Of a stretch of DNA of 64,000 nt, positions 18,378-27,642 are shown one piece after another. The notes under the pieces were generated by a model, which worked only from the letters and a program-made list of their open reading frames with translations, made no database searches and was not told where the DNA came from. The stretch's first letter is position 1, and each line of letters opens with the position of its first letter. The translations under genes and the position numbers were made by a program. The stretch covers positions 186,001 to 250,000 of the forward strand of contig NZ_MVIV01000004.1 in NCBI RefSeq assembly GCF_002072175.1. Direction: 5' to 3'. The DNA is from Actinomyces gaoshouyii. GTDB lineage: Bacteria; Actinomycetota; Actinomycetes; Actinomycetales; Actinomycetaceae.

Positions 18378-18920
18378 CTAATGGGCGGGGGTGAGAAGAT
18401 CGATGACCTCGGCGGTGCCGCCGGTGAGGGCGTTCCACGGCGAGCCCACCCGCAGGACGGCGGCGTTGGCGGTCGACATGCCGTAGGAGACCCGCCGCCC
18501 GAGGTCGCTCACTCCCCCATCGAGATAGGCGGCGAGCTCGGAGGTCGTCGGCTCGTGCCCCACCACGATCACCGTGCGCGCGCCCGGCCCCGCCTGACGC
18601 ACCAGCTCGAGGACGGCCCGGCCTCCCCCGAAGTACACGTCCTCCTCCACGAGGGCTCGCCCCGGGGACAGCCTCTCGGCGATCGGCTGGGAGGTCTGCC
18701 GCGCGCGCTCCGCGGGCGAGACGATGAGCAGGTCGGCGCTCCCCACCCGGGTGGCGAGGACCGCCGCCAGGGCCCGGGCCTGCGCCGCGCCGGCGTCGGA
18801 CAGTGGGCGCTCGATATCCGTGGGCGCCGCGGCGGCACGGGCGTGGCGGATGAGGACGAGCGTGCGGGCCTCAGCGGCATCGGCGGCGCCAACAGCGGCG
18901 TCGGGGGCGGTCTCAGTCAT
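18378..18920 (-). CDS. SixA-like phosphohistidine phosphatase (histidine phosphatase family)
   Basis: Histidine-phosphatase superfamily protein of 180 residues. The catalytic RHA motif is in LVLIRHARA near residue 24, the second catalytic His is in VVGHEPT, and the paired arginines are in SPAERARQT. The short length without a cap fits the SixA branch, which removes phosphate from phosphohistidine, but sugar-phosphate substrates are possible. ATG 18920 is preceded by GAGGAGG. The fabI-like gene ends 66 bp upstream on the same strand. Confidence 0.82.
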   Translation of the reverse strand: MTETAPDAAVGAADAAEARTLVLIRHARAAAAPTDIERPLSDAGAAQARALAAVLATRVGSADLLIVSPAERARQTSQPIAERLSPGRALVEEDVYFGGGRAVLELVRQAGPGARTVIVVGHEPTTSELAAYLDGGVSDLGRRVSYGMSTANAAVLRVGSPWNALTGGTAEVIDLLTPAH

Positions 18921-18986
18921 GGGTCCTCCTCGCGGGTTGGGGGCGTGCGGATCGGTGGCCGGGGCGGTGCCGGACGACGCCCGCGA

Positions 18987-19841
18987 TCACAGGGTCGCCC
19001 CACCGTCGGCGTGGATGACGGCCCCGGTGGTCGCGGGCATCCAGTCGGACAGGAGGGCGACGGCGGTGCGCGCCACCGGCGAGGCGTCGTTGGGGTCCCA
19101 GCCGAGCGGGGCGACCGCCCCCCAGCCGCCCACGAGATCATCGAAACCGGGGATCGCGGAGGCCGCCGTCGTGCGCAGCGGCCCGGCGGACAGGGCGTTG
19201 ACCCGCACTCCCCTGGGCCCGAGCTCGACGGCGAGGGCCCGCACCGAGGCCTCGAGGGCGGCCTTGAGCGGTCCCATCCAGCCATAGCCGGGGTAAACGC
19301 GGGAGGTGTCGAAGGTGAGGGCGAGCACAGAGCTCCCCCGCCCCAGCAGCGGCGCCGTCGCCTCGGCGAGCGCGGCCAGGGACGCGGCGGAGACGATGAA
19401 GGCGTCGCGGAGCGCCGCCATGCGCGCCTCCCCCGCCTCCTCCAGGCGCGCCCTCGCCCGCTCGCCGTCGTCATCCTCCCCCGAGCCGGCGGGCAGCACC
19501 GTCCCGAGGAGGTCGCGGCTGGCACGGGCGATCGAGTGGACGAGGCCGTCGAGCCGCACCACGCCAAGGCGCTCCAACTCGGCCGGCAGCGCGGCCAGGG
19601 ACGCGGGATCGGCCGCATCGAGCCCCACCACGGGCTCGGCCAGGCCCTGCAGCGCGGCGACGGACTCCGTCAGGGCCCGGGCGCGCGGGTGCGCGGTGAG
19701 GATGACGCGGGCGCCCTGCTCAGCGGCGGCGCGGGCCACGGAGGCGGCGATCGAGGAGGGGCGCATGACCCCGGTGATGAGGATTGTGCGCCCCCGCAGC
19801 AGCCCGGGGGATGCGCCCGGGCTCGGATCCCTCGGATTCAT
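18987..19841 (-). CDS. fabI: Enoyl-ACP reductase (NADH), FabI/InhA-like SDR
   Basis: Predicted NADH-dependent reductase for the last step of fatty-acid elongation. The start is ILITGVMRPSSIA, where FabI proteins have a split glycine motif rather than TGxxxGxG. The active-site Tyr and Lys are in YGWMGPLKAALEA, followed by VRVNALSAGPLRT, a hallmark of FabI/InhA. The C-terminus is GAVIHADGGATL. ATG 19841 with GGGAGG just upstream gives 284 residues; a GTG 12 codons earlier is less likely. A 30-residue acidic insert with GSGEDDDG follows the third strand and is unusual for the family. Confidence 0.78.
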   Translation of the reverse strand: MNPRDPSPGASPGLLRGRTILITGVMRPSSIAASVARAAAEQGARVILTAHPRARALTESVAALQGLAEPVVGLDAADPASLAALPAELERLGVVRLDGLVHSIARASRDLLGTVLPAGSGEDDDGERARARLEEAGEARMAALRDAFIVSAASLAALAEATAPLLGRGSSVLALTFDTSRVYPGYGWMGPLKAALEASVRALAVELGPRGVRVNALSAGPLRTTAASAIPGFDDLVGGWGAVAPLGWDPNDASPVARTAVALLSDWMPATTGAVIHADGGATL

Positions 19842-19931
19842 GGCCCCTCCCGGGTCCGTCGCAGCCGTCACAGGCACAGCCTACGGGGTGGCGCCGTCCC
19901 CGGGGAGGCGACTCCGTGCCAGCATGAGCGC

Positions 19932-21200
19932 GTGATCGCCCCTTCGCACTCCCCCGCCCCGCTGCGCCTGGGCCCCATCGAGGTGCCCATGCCCGTGGTC
20001 CTCGCTCCGATGGCGGGCGTCACGAACGCCTCCTTCCGCCGGCTGTGCCGCCAGGCCGCCGAATCCGCGCTCCCCGACGCCCTGCGCCCCTCCTCCCCGG
20101 GCCCGGTCCCCACCGACGGCGGCGGCCTGCGGGCGCCCGCAGGCCTGTACGTCACGGAGATGGTCACCACCCGGGCCCTCGTGGAGCGCAATGAGAAGAC
20201 CCTCGCCATGGTACGCACCGACCCCGCCGAGCGGGTCCGCTCAATCCAGCTCTACGGCGTCGACCCCGTCATCGCGGGCAGAGCCGTGCGCATCCTCGTC
20301 GAGGAGGACCTCGCCGACCACATCGACCTCAACTTCGGCTGCCCCGTGCCCAAGGTGACCCGCAAGGGCGGGGGCGCGGCCCTGCCGTGGAAGCGGGACC
20401 TGCTCGCCGCGATCCTGCGCGAGTGCGTGGGCGCCGCGGAGAACGCCGTCCGGGCCGCCCGCCGCTCACGGGAGGTACCGGTGACGATGAAGATGCGTGT
20501 GGGGATCGACGAGTCCCACGAGACCTTCCTCGATGCCGCCCGGGCGGCGGAGAATGCCGGCATCGCCGCCGTCGCGCTGCATGCGCGCACCGCCCGGCAG
20601 CACTACTCGGGCCAGGCCGACTGGGCCCGCATCGCCGAGCTCAAGGAGTCCACGCGCCTGCCGGTGCTGGGCAACGGGGACATCTGGGTGGGGGATGACG
20701 CCGTACGCATGATGGCCGCCACCGGCTGCGACGGCGTGGTCGTGGGGCGCGGCTGCCAAGGGCGCCCATGGCTCTTCGCCGACATCGTCGCCGCCATGCG
20801 CGGCGAGGCCTCCCGCACCCGCCCGGATCTCGACGCCGTCATCGCCGTCATCCGCGAGCACGCCCGGCTGCTGGCCGATGAGATGGGTGAGGACCGGGGC
20901 GTGCGCGACCTGCGCAAGCACGTGGGCTGGTACCTCAAGGGCTACCCGGTGGGCGGGGCTGCCCGCAACGCGCTCATGCGGGTGGGCTCGTTGGCCGAGC
21001 TCGACGCCGCCCTGGGGACCATGCGCTCGCACCTGCCCGCCCAGGTGCCCTACCCCGGCGAGACCGTCGAGGGGCCCCGTGGCCGCGCGGGCCATCCGAA
21101 GCGCCCTCACCTGCCCGATGGCTGGCTGGACTCCCCCGTGCTCGACGCCGATCAGGCCGAACTGCTGGGCGAGGCGGAGTCGGACGTCTCGGGGGGCTGA
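19932..21200 (+). CDS. dus: tRNA-dihydrouridine synthase (DusB-like)
   Basis: FMN enzyme that reduces uridines in tRNA. The TIM-barrel motifs are in place: VLAPMAGVTNASFRRL, LYGVDP, HIDLNFGCPVPKV (active-site Cys), LHARTARQHYSG, LGNGDIW and GRGCQGRPWLF. GTG 19932 gives 422 residues, longer than usual because of a Ser/Pro-rich insert (about residues 40-65) and a C-terminal tail. The open frame continues over 1.5 kb upstream, but that part is antisense to fabI and sixA and is not coding. The last 49 bases overlap the 3' end of the convergent yibE/F gene. Confidence 0.9.
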   Translation: MIAPSHSPAPLRLGPIEVPMPVVLAPMAGVTNASFRRLCRQAAESALPDALRPSSPGPVPTDGGGLRAPAGLYVTEMVTTRALVERNEKTLAMVRTDPAERVRSIQLYGVDPVIAGRAVRILVEEDLADHIDLNFGCPVPKVTRKGGGAALPWKRDLLAAILRECVGAAENAVRAARRSREVPVTMKMRVGIDESHETFLDAARAAENAGIAAVALHARTARQHYSGQADWARIAELKESTRLPVLGNGDIWVGDDAVRMMAATGCDGVVVGRGCQGRPWLFADIVAAMRGEASRTRPDLDAVIAVIREHARLLADEMGEDRGVRDLRKHVGWYLKGYPVGGAARNALMRVGSLAELDAALGTMRSHLPAQVPYPGETVEGPRGRAGHPKRPHLPDGWLDSPVLDADQAELLGEAESDVSGG

Positions 21201-22477
21201 GCCGGGCCCTCAGGGGCGGCCGCCCCCGGGCCGGCCAAGCCCTTCGTGCCATCGGCGCTCTGCCCCGCCCCACCGGTGCGGCACAGGATGGTGGCGATGG
21301 CCGTGGTCGCGGGGATCGCCAGGACGAGCCCGATCGAGGACACGAGCGTGCGCACGATCTCCTCCCCGATCTCCCCGCTGAGCAGGGTGTCGATCACGGA
21401 GCGGTCGATGAGCGCGGCGGAGAGGATGAGCGGGAGCGCGGTGCCCGCGTAGGCGAAGGCGAGGGTGTAGACGGTGGATGCGATGTGGTCGCGCCCGATC
21501 CTCATGCCACCGGTAAACAGGCGGCCCCGGGGCATGGCGGGGTTGGCGGCGTGCAGCTCCCAGACGGCCGAGGCCTGCGTGATGGTGACGTCGTTGAGGA
21601 CGCCGAGCCCCGCCACCACCATCCCGCAGGTGAGCAGGGCCCGCAGGTCGAGCTGAACGCCGGCCTCGCCCACGAGCCCGTTGAGGGTGAGGGCGGTGTC
21701 CTCGACGGCGCCGGTCAGGTTGGATGAGCTCGTCCCCCACAGCGCGAGCAGCACGGTGATGATGACGCCGGCGAAGGTGCCCAGCAGCGCGGTGGTGGTG
21801 CGCACGGATACCCCGTGCGCCACGTAGACCGCCATGAGCATCATCGCCAGCGAGCCGGTGAGGGTGACGGCCAGCGCGTTCTCCCCGGCGAGCAGCGCGG
21901 GGATCATGAAGCCCATGAGCACGGCGGTGGCCATGAGCAGGCCCAGGACGCTGAGCGCGCCGCGCTTGCCGGCCACCGCGAGCACGAGCACGAGGTAGAC
22001 GGCCGCCAACAGCCCGATCGGCAGGCTCCGCTGGTAGTCGACGAAGACGTAGGGGGTGCCGCCGGCGAGCGCCTGGGGCGTGTAGAGCACCTTCATGGAG
22101 TCACCGGGATGGGCGACGCGCGCCGACTCGGGCGGGATATGGACCGGGACGACGAGGCCCTTGCCCTCACCACTGGTGATCTCGGCGCACAGGGCGTCGG
22201 TGAGCAGTGAGCCGTTGGAGATCCCGCTGAGGACCTTGGCGGAGTCCTCGCAGTCGGATACGGAGGTGGAGGTGACCGTGGCGGTCTCCATGGAGGACCC
22301 CCCGACGGCGAAGGGCCGCGAGCCCACGAGGGAGCTCTTCCCCGGCCACAGCAGCGCCAGCCCCACGAGGGTGGCCAGGACGATCGGCACGATGATCGCC
22401 GCCAGCACGATCCTCACGCGGCGCGCCTCGCCCACCGTGACGGGCGAGGCGCCGTGGTGGTGGGAGTGCCCCGACAT
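21152..22477 (-). CDS. YibE/F family membrane protein
   Basis: Polytopic membrane protein of 441 residues of the YibE/F family. One segment lies near residues 25-45, an extracytoplasmic domain of about 110 residues follows, and then come seven or eight segments. GVLNDVTITQASAVWEL and the GRDHIAS loop are characteristic. The N-terminus MSGHSHHHGAS is His-rich, which may bind metal. Function is unknown in the family; export is often suggested. It starts 11 bp after glyS and is probably co-transcribed. The Ser/Pro-rich tail overlaps the dus gene. Confidence 0.85.
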   Translation of the reverse strand: MSGHSHHHGASPVTVGEARRVRIVLAAIIVPIVLATLVGLALLWPGKSSLVGSRPFAVGGSSMETATVTSTSVSDCEDSAKVLSGISNGSLLTDALCAEITSGEGKGLVVPVHIPPESARVAHPGDSMKVLYTPQALAGGTPYVFVDYQRSLPIGLLAAVYLVLVLAVAGKRGALSVLGLLMATAVLMGFMIPALLAGENALAVTLTGSLAMMLMAVYVAHGVSVRTTTALLGTFAGVIITVLLALWGTSSSNLTGAVEDTALTLNGLVGEAGVQLDLRALLTCGMVVAGLGVLNDVTITQASAVWELHAANPAMPRGRLFTGGMRIGRDHIASTVYTLAFAYAGTALPLILSAALIDRSVIDTLLSGEIGEEIVRTLVSSIGLVLAIPATTAIATILCRTGGAGQSADGTKGLAGPGAAAPEGPAQPPETSDSASPSSSA

Positions 22478-22488
22478 GCCGGGCGCCG

Positions 22489-23880
22489 TCAGCAGCCGGC
22501 GAGCCGCTCGGCCAGGTAGCGCTCGATGCCCTCCAAGGGCACGCGCTCCTGGACCATGGTGTCGCGCTCGCGCACCGTGACGGCCCCGTCCTCCGGGGAG
22601 TCGAAGTCGTAGGTGAGGCACAGCGGCGTGCCGATCTCGTCCTGGCGGCGGTAGCGGCGGCCCACCGCCCCCGCGTCGTCGTACTCGACGTTCCACAGGC
22701 GGCGCAGGCGCGAGGCGACGGCCTTGGCGGGGCCGGTGAGCTCCTCCTTGCGGCTCAGCGGCAGGACGGCGGCCTTGACCGGGGCCAGGCGCGCGTCGAG
22801 CTTGAGGACCACGCGGGTGTCGAGCCCGCCCTTGGTGTTGGGGGCCTGGTCCTCGTGGTAGGCCTCGACGAGGAAGGCCATCATGGAGCGGGTCAGGCCG
22901 GCGGCGGGCTCGATGACGTAGGGAACCCAGCGCTCGTTGGTGGTCTGGTCGAAGTAGGACAGGTCCTTGCCGGAGTGCTCGGCGTGGGTGGACAGGTCGA
23001 AGTCCGTGCGGTTGGCGATGCCCTCGAGCTCGCCCCACTCCGAGCCGGCGAAGCCGAAGCGGTACTCCAGGTCGACCGTGCGCTTGGAGTAATGGGAGAG
23101 CTTCTCCTTGGGGTGCTCGTAGAGACGCAGGTTGTCGGGGTCGATGCCCAGGTCGATGTACCAGTCGCGCCGGTAGTCGATCCAGTACTGGTGCCACTCC
23201 TCGTCGGTTCCCGGCTTGCAGAAGAACTCCATCTCCATCTGCTCGAACTCGCGGGTGCGGAAGATGAAGTTGCCCGGGGTGATCTCGTTGCGGAAGGACT
23301 TGCCGACCTGGCCGATGCCGAAGGGAGGCTTCTTGCGGGCGGCGCTCATGACGTTGGCGAAGTTGACGAAGATCCCCTGGGCGGTCTCGGGGCGCAGGTA
23401 GTGCAGGCCCGCCTCGTCATCGACGGGCCCGAGGTAGGTCTTGAGCAGACCGGAGAATTCGCGGGGCTCGGTCCAGCTCCCGCTCTGGCCGGTCTCGGGG
23501 TCGGGGACCTGGTCGAGCGTGACGGCGTCGGGGTCGAGGCCCTTGCGCTCGGCGTACTCCTCGATGAGCTGGTCGGCGCGGTAGCGCTTGTGGGTGTGCA
23601 GGGACTCAACGAGCGGGTCGGTGAAAGCACCCACGTGGCCGGAGGCGACCCAGGTCTCGCGGGGCAGGATGACCGAGGAGTCCAGGCCCACAACGTCGTC
23701 GCGGGAGCGGACCATCGCCAGCCACCACTGCTTCTTGATGTTCTCCTTGAGCTCGACGCCGAGCGGGCCGTAATCCCAGGCGGAACGCGTGCCGCCGTAG
23801 ATCTCGCCGCAGGGGAACACGAAGCCGCGGCGCTTGGCCAGGTTGATGACGCGATCGAGTGTGGAGGAGTTCTGTGCCAC
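22489..23880 (-). CDS. glyS: Glycyl-tRNA synthetase (dimeric class II)
   Basis: Charges tRNA-Gly. The 463-residue single-chain class II enzyme is the eukaryote/Gram-positive type. Motif 1 region is [13 protein letters not shown], motif 2 is [19 protein letters not shown], and motif 3 is in [14 protein letters not shown]. The GTG start at 23880 is preceded by CAGGAG. A 270-bp divergent intergenic region separates it from zur, an arrangement known from mycobacteria, where glyS and furB/zur are near neighbours. Confidence 0.96.
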   Translation of the reverse strand: MAQNSSTLDRVINLAKRRGFVFPCGEIYGGTRSAWDYGPLGVELKENIKKQWWLAMVRSRDDVVGLDSSVILPRETWVASGHVGAFTDPLVESLHTHKRYRADQLIEEYAERKGLDPDAVTLDQVPDPETGQSGSWTEPREFSGLLKTYLGPVDDEAGLHYLRPETAQGIFVNFANVMSAARKKPPFGIGQVGKSFRNEITPGNFIFRTREFEQMEMEFFCKPGTDEEWHQYWIDYRRDWYIDLGIDPDNLRLYEHPKEKLSHYSKRTVDLEYRFGFAGSEWGELEGIANRTDFDLSTHAEHSGKDLSYFDQTTNERWVPYVIEPAAGLTRSMMAFLVEAYHEDQAPNTKGGLDTRVVLKLDARLAPVKAAVLPLSRKEELTGPAKAVASRLRRLWNVEYDDAGAVGRRYRRQDEIGTPLCLTYDFDSPEDGAVTVRERDTMVQERVPLEGIERYLAERLAGC

Positions 23881-24150
23881 CGGGTGTCTCCTGAATCATT
23901 CCGTCGTTGTCCGCACCTGGATGGTGGGAACGAGTGCCGACAGTCTAAGTGCAGCACCGCGCCTCCCCGACGACACCCCGCCCGGCCTGCCGAGAGGCGG
24001 TCCTCGCCTGTGACGAGCATTGCCACACCGAGGCACCCGTCGGTGAGATGATGAGGGCGGGCCGACGCTGGGCGCGCTCTCGTGCCGGGCTCCCCAGTAC
24101 CCCTTGAGCACTGGCGCGATCGCGCCGACGATGAGAATCGAGGCCATATT

Positions 24151-24612
24151 GTGAGCAGGACGGCGGGCGACACCCCCTCCAAGTCCACCGCGGGCTCGAC
24201 GGCGGCCAGGCCCCGCGCCACGCGCCAGCGCGCCGCCGTGGCGGGGATCCTTCAGCGCACCGCAGAGTTCCGCTCCGCCCAGCAGATCTACGCCGCCCTG
24301 GAGGCGGAGGGCACGAAGGTGGGGCTGGCCACGGTCTACCGCAATCTCACGGCCCTGGCGGACAGCGGGCAGGTGGACCAGGTCCGCAGCGCCGACGGCG
24401 AGATCCTCTACCGCTCCTGCGAGCGGGTGGGTCATCACCACCACATCGTGTGCCGCAACTGCGGACGCACCGAGGAGGTCGCCGGAGAGGAGCTCGAGGC
24501 CTGGATCGAGAGGGTGGGCACGGCCGCCGGGTTCACCCAGATGGAGCACGTGGCGGAGTTCTTCGGGCTGTGCCGGGACTGCTCGGCGCGCGCCGAGGGC
24601 GACGACGCCTGA
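24151..24612 (+). CDS. zur: Fur-family zinc uptake regulator (Zur/FurB)
   Basis: Fur-family repressor of 153 residues from GTG 24151. The DNA-binding half contains RSAQQIYAALEAEG and GLATVYRNLTAL. The metal-binding half has the His-rich ERVGHHHHIVCRNCG and a C-terminal FFGLCRDCS, two CxxC pairs that form the structural zinc site. Zur rather than Fur is inferred from the neighbouring glyS, as in mycobacteria, and from the close match to FurB-type motifs. A half-site TGAGAAT lies just upstream, but no full palindromic Zur box is visible. Confidence 0.85.
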   Translation: MSRTAGDTPSKSTAGSTAARPRATRQRAAVAGILQRTAEFRSAQQIYAALEAEGTKVGLATVYRNLTALADSGQVDQVRSADGEILYRSCERVGHHHHIVCRNCGRTEEVAGEELEAWIERVGTAAGFTQMEHVAEFFGLCRDCSARAEGDDA

Positions 24613-24816
24613 CAGACGCGGCGCCGCGGCGGGGCGACATCGCCCCGTCCATTCTCTTCCACCGCATCATCGCCGGAGTCGTCATCACCCGCATCATCCC
24701 GGTCTCGCCAGGAGCGATGATCGTCATCCTCCTCGTGGGCGGATACGCCCCCGCGGCGCTCATCGATGCGATGATCTCTGCTGTTCGCTCCGCACCCCGC
24801 CGTCAGGAGGCAGTTG

Positions 24817-25659
24817 ATGATCGACGAGCGCCCGGGCCGATCCCCCCGCGCTGACAGCCCCGTCCCCGCGCGCCCCCTGCTCGTGGCCGTGTGCCGCGAG
24901 CCCGGGCCCATCGCCGACGACGAGCTCGCCACCCTCATCGAGTGGGGCGGTCTCGACCCCGAGCACGGCATCGAGACCATCCACCTCCTGGAGGCAGGCG
25001 CCCCCGAGCCCGAGGAGATCGACCTGGATCGCTACTGGGCGGTGACGATCACGGGTTCCCCCTTCGGCATCCGCCCCGATCCGGCCCACGATGCCGCCCA
25101 CCCTCCCGCCGGGGGGCTGGCGGCGCTGGAGCGGATGCGCCGCCGCGCAGTGGCGCTGGCCGGGAGGCTCGTGGCCGAGGACCGGCCCACCCTGGCCCTG
25201 TGCTTCGGCCTCCAGGCGATCGCGCTCGCCCTGGGCGGAGGCCTCACGAGCGCTCAAAGCGAGGACTTGAGCGCGCCGCACCTGGCGCCCACCGAGGCCG
25301 GGCTCGCCGACCCGGTCACGGGCAGGCTCCCCGCAGCGCTACGGGGCTATGTGGGGCACGCCGACTCCCTCGCCGTCGGACCCGATGGCGCTCTTCCCGG
25401 CGGCGGGACGATCCTGCTGACCGGCGCCACCTGCCAGGTGCAGATGGCCCGCTGGGGCGAGCACGTGTACGGCACCCAGTTCCACCCGGAGATCACCACC
25501 GAGGGCATGCGCATCCGCATCGCCCAGTACGGGGGCGCCTACTACCCGCCCGAGGAGCGAGCCGCCGTCATCGAGCGCTGCGACAGCGCCGACGTCACCG
25601 GCGCCAACGCGCTCATCACCGCCTTCGCCAGCCGCTACGCGCACAGCCCTACCACGTAG
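24817..25659 (+). CDS. Class I glutamine amidotransferase-like protein
   Basis: GATase1-fold protein of 280 residues, similar to the glutaminase part of GMP synthase but stand-alone. The nucleophile elbow is ALCFGLQAIALALGG, and the His and Glu of the triad are in GTQFHPEITTEGM. The early TITGSPFG matches the oxyanion strand. ATG 24817 is preceded by AGGAGG six bases upstream. The GCS2-family gene starts 12 bp after its stop, so the two form an operon. A role in gamma-glutamyl transfer or hydrolysis is inferred from that pairing. About 200 bp upstream, back to zur, hold no gene. Confidence 0.8.
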   Translation: MIDERPGRSPRADSPVPARPLLVAVCREPGPIADDELATLIEWGGLDPEHGIETIHLLEAGAPEPEEIDLDRYWAVTITGSPFGIRPDPAHDAAHPPAGGLAALERMRRRAVALAGRLVAEDRPTLALCFGLQAIALALGGGLTSAQSEDLSAPHLAPTEAGLADPVTGRLPAALRGYVGHADSLAVGPDGALPGGGTILLTGATCQVQMARWGEHVYGTQFHPEITTEGMRIRIAQYGGAYYPPEERAAVIERCDSADVTGANALITAFASRYAHSPTT

Positions 25660-25671
25660 GAGGGACCCGCC

Positions 25672-26802
25672 ATGTCCCTGAGATTCGCCGCCTCGGCCCG
25701 CTCCACCATCGGGGTGGAGTGGGAGTTGCAGATCATCGATCCCGCGACACTGCGCCCCGTGCCCTGCGCCCCGGAGATCCTCGCCGAGTTCGCGCACGCC
25801 CACCCCGCCCATGGGCGGATCCATGCCGAGATGCTGCGTAACACCCTCGAGCTGGTGAGCAGGCCCCGGAGGACGGTCGCCGGATGCGCCGAGGATATGG
25901 GCATCGCCCTGGACATGCTCGCGCCCTTCGTCGAGGCGCATGAGGCCGTGCTGGTGGGATCGGGCACGCATCCCTTCGTCTCACCGGCCAGTCAGGGCGT
26001 GTCCGAGTCCGAGCGCTACGGCGCACTGGTGGACCGCACCCGGTACTGGGGCCGTCAGATGCTCATCTTCGGCACCCATGTGCATGTGGGGGTGGAGGAT
26101 CGGGCCAAGGTCCTTCCCATCGGCGAGCACCTGCTCGCCCACCTGCCCCACTTGCAATCGCTGGCGGCGGCCTCGCCGTTCTGGGATGGGGAGGACACCG
26201 GCTACGCGGACAACCGCGCCTGGATCTTCCGCCAGCTGCCCCACGCGGGCCTGCCGGAGTGGCCGGGGGATTGGGCCGGGCTGGAGGCTCTCACGGAGTC
26301 GATGTTGCGGGCGGGAGCGATCAAGAGCTTCAACGAGCTGCGCTGGGACGTGCGCCCCTCCCCTGGCTTCGGAACGATCGAGGCGAGGATCTGCGACGCC
26401 TCCTCCAACCTCCTGGAGGTGCGGGCGATCGCAGCGCTCACGCAGTGTCTCGTGGAGTCCGCCTCGCAACGGCTCGATGAGGGGCTCCCCCTGGCCCGTC
26501 TGCCCCGCTGGTTCCTGGCGGAGAACAAGTGGCGCTCGGCCCGTTACGGGCTGGACGCGACCATCGTGACGAGTCCCGACGGCGAGCAGGCGCCCCTGCG
26601 CCAGTCCCTGAGCGCCCTCGCAACCGAACTTGAGCCGGTGGCGCAACGACTAGGCTGCGCGGATGACCTGGCGCTCGTTCAGGGGATCCTCACCAGCGGC
26701 GCCGGGTACGAGCGCCAGCGTTGGGCCCACGACGACTCCGGTCTGGAAGGCGTCGTCGAGCAGCTCATCGGTGAGATGAGGGCGGGGCGCCCGCTGCCCT
26801 GA
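25672..26802 (+). CDS. Carboxylate-amine ligase, GCS2/YbdK family
   Basis: ATP-dependent carboxylate-amine ligase of 376 residues, related to glutamate-cysteine ligase type 2. The N-terminal TIGVEWELQIID is the family's GxExE-type Mg/ATP motif. MLRNTLELVS and FGTHVHVGVED follow, with ELRWDVRPSPGFGTIEARICD in the C-terminal half. The weak ligase YbdK of E. coli is the best-known relative; the true substrate pair is unknown. It is directly behind the GATase-like gene and convergent with uppS, with only 20 bp between stops. Confidence 0.85.
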   Translation: MSLRFAASARSTIGVEWELQIIDPATLRPVPCAPEILAEFAHAHPAHGRIHAEMLRNTLELVSRPRRTVAGCAEDMGIALDMLAPFVEAHEAVLVGSGTHPFVSPASQGVSESERYGALVDRTRYWGRQMLIFGTHVHVGVEDRAKVLPIGEHLLAHLPHLQSLAAASPFWDGEDTGYADNRAWIFRQLPHAGLPEWPGDWAGLEALTESMLRAGAIKSFNELRWDVRPSPGFGTIEARICDASSNLLEVRAIAALTQCLVESASQRLDEGLPLARLPRWFLAENKWRSARYGLDATIVTSPDGEQAPLRQSLSALATELEPVAQRLGCADDLALVQGILTSGAGYERQRWAHDDSGLEGVVEQLIGEMRAGRPLP

Positions 26803-26822
26803 GTCGGCGGGCGGCGCGGGCG

Positions 26823-27641
26823 CTACTGCCCGTCCTCCGCCTTCCCCGCGACGGCGTCGATCGCTCCCCCGAAACGGCGGTTCCTGGAAGCGTAGGCGAC
26901 GCAGGCCCGCCACAGCTCGGCCCGATTGAACTCGGGCCAGGGCAGATCGGTGAAGTAGAGCTCGGCGTAGGCCGAGGACCACATGAGGAAGTTGGAGGTG
27001 CGCTGCTCGCCGGATGTGCGGATGAAGAGGTCGACGTCGCGCATGGCCGGGGAGTAGAGGTAGCGCTGGATCGTCTTCTCCGTGATGGAAGCTGGCTTGA
27101 GGCGGCCGGCGGCAATCTCCTGCCCGATGGCCCGGGCGGCGTCGGCGATCTCAGCGCGGCCCCCGTAGTTGAGGCACATGTTGAGCACCATGGTGGAGTT
27201 GCCCGCGGTGATGCGCTCGGCGCGGCGCACCTCCTTGAGGACGGACTTCCACAGCTTGGGCTCGCGTCCGACCCACCGGACCTGCACGCCCCAGTCATTG
27301 AGATCGTCAGTCTGAGCGCGCAGGGCAGTGCGGGCGAAGCCCATGAGGAAGCGGACCTCTGCCGGGCTGCGGCGCCAGTTCTCCGTGGAGAAGGCATAGA
27401 CGCTCATCTCCTTGATGCCGAGCTCGACGCCACCGGCGATGACATCCATCATGGTGGCCTCACCGATTCGATGCCCCTCGGTGCGGGCCAGGCCCCGGCT
27501 GTTGGCCCAACGCCCATTGCCGTCCATGACGAGGGCGACGTGCTCGGGGAGCGCAGTCGCGGCGATGAGCGGAGGAGTGAGCCCATCGCGGTGCAGCGGA
27601 ACGGATTCGGGCGCGGTAGTGGGATCGGGGGCGGTAGGCAT
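26823..27641 (-). CDS. uppS: Isoprenyl (undecaprenyl/decaprenyl) diphosphate synthase
   Basis: Cis-prenyltransferase that makes the lipid carrier for cell-wall synthesis. The 272 residues contain HVALVMDGNGRWAN with the Mg-binding Asp, TEGHRIGEATM, VYAFSTENW, LNYGGRAEI and DLFIRTSGEQRTSNF. Chain length (C50 or C55) cannot be read from sequence. Its ATG is one base after the recO stop, so the two are translationally linked, as in many actinobacteria. Confidence 0.95.
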   Translation of the reverse strand: MPTAPDPTTAPESVPLHRDGLTPPLIAATALPEHVALVMDGNGRWANSRGLARTEGHRIGEATMMDVIAGGVELGIKEMSVYAFSTENWRRSPAEVRFLMGFARTALRAQTDDLNDWGVQVRWVGREPKLWKSVLKEVRRAERITAGNSTMVLNMCLNYGGRAEIADAARAIGQEIAAGRLKPASITEKTIQRYLYSPAMRDVDLFIRTSGEQRTSNFLMWSSAYAELYFTDLPWPEFNRAELWRACVAYASRNRRFGGAIDAVAGKAEDGQ

Positions 27642-27642
27642 A

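Noticed and set aside
18381-19931. Very long plus-strand open frame continuous with dus
   Set aside because: It is antisense to sixA and fabI, has Gly/Arg/His-rich low-complexity sequence, and arises from GC-biased third positions. The Dus fold begins only near 19960.
24130-24150. Possible Zur box before zur
   Set aside because: Only a half-site (TGAGAAT) is present, without the inverted partner.
24616-24816. Short hydrophobic frame between zur and the GATase gene
   Set aside because: No start codon with a ribosome site, and its end overlaps the well-supported GATase start.
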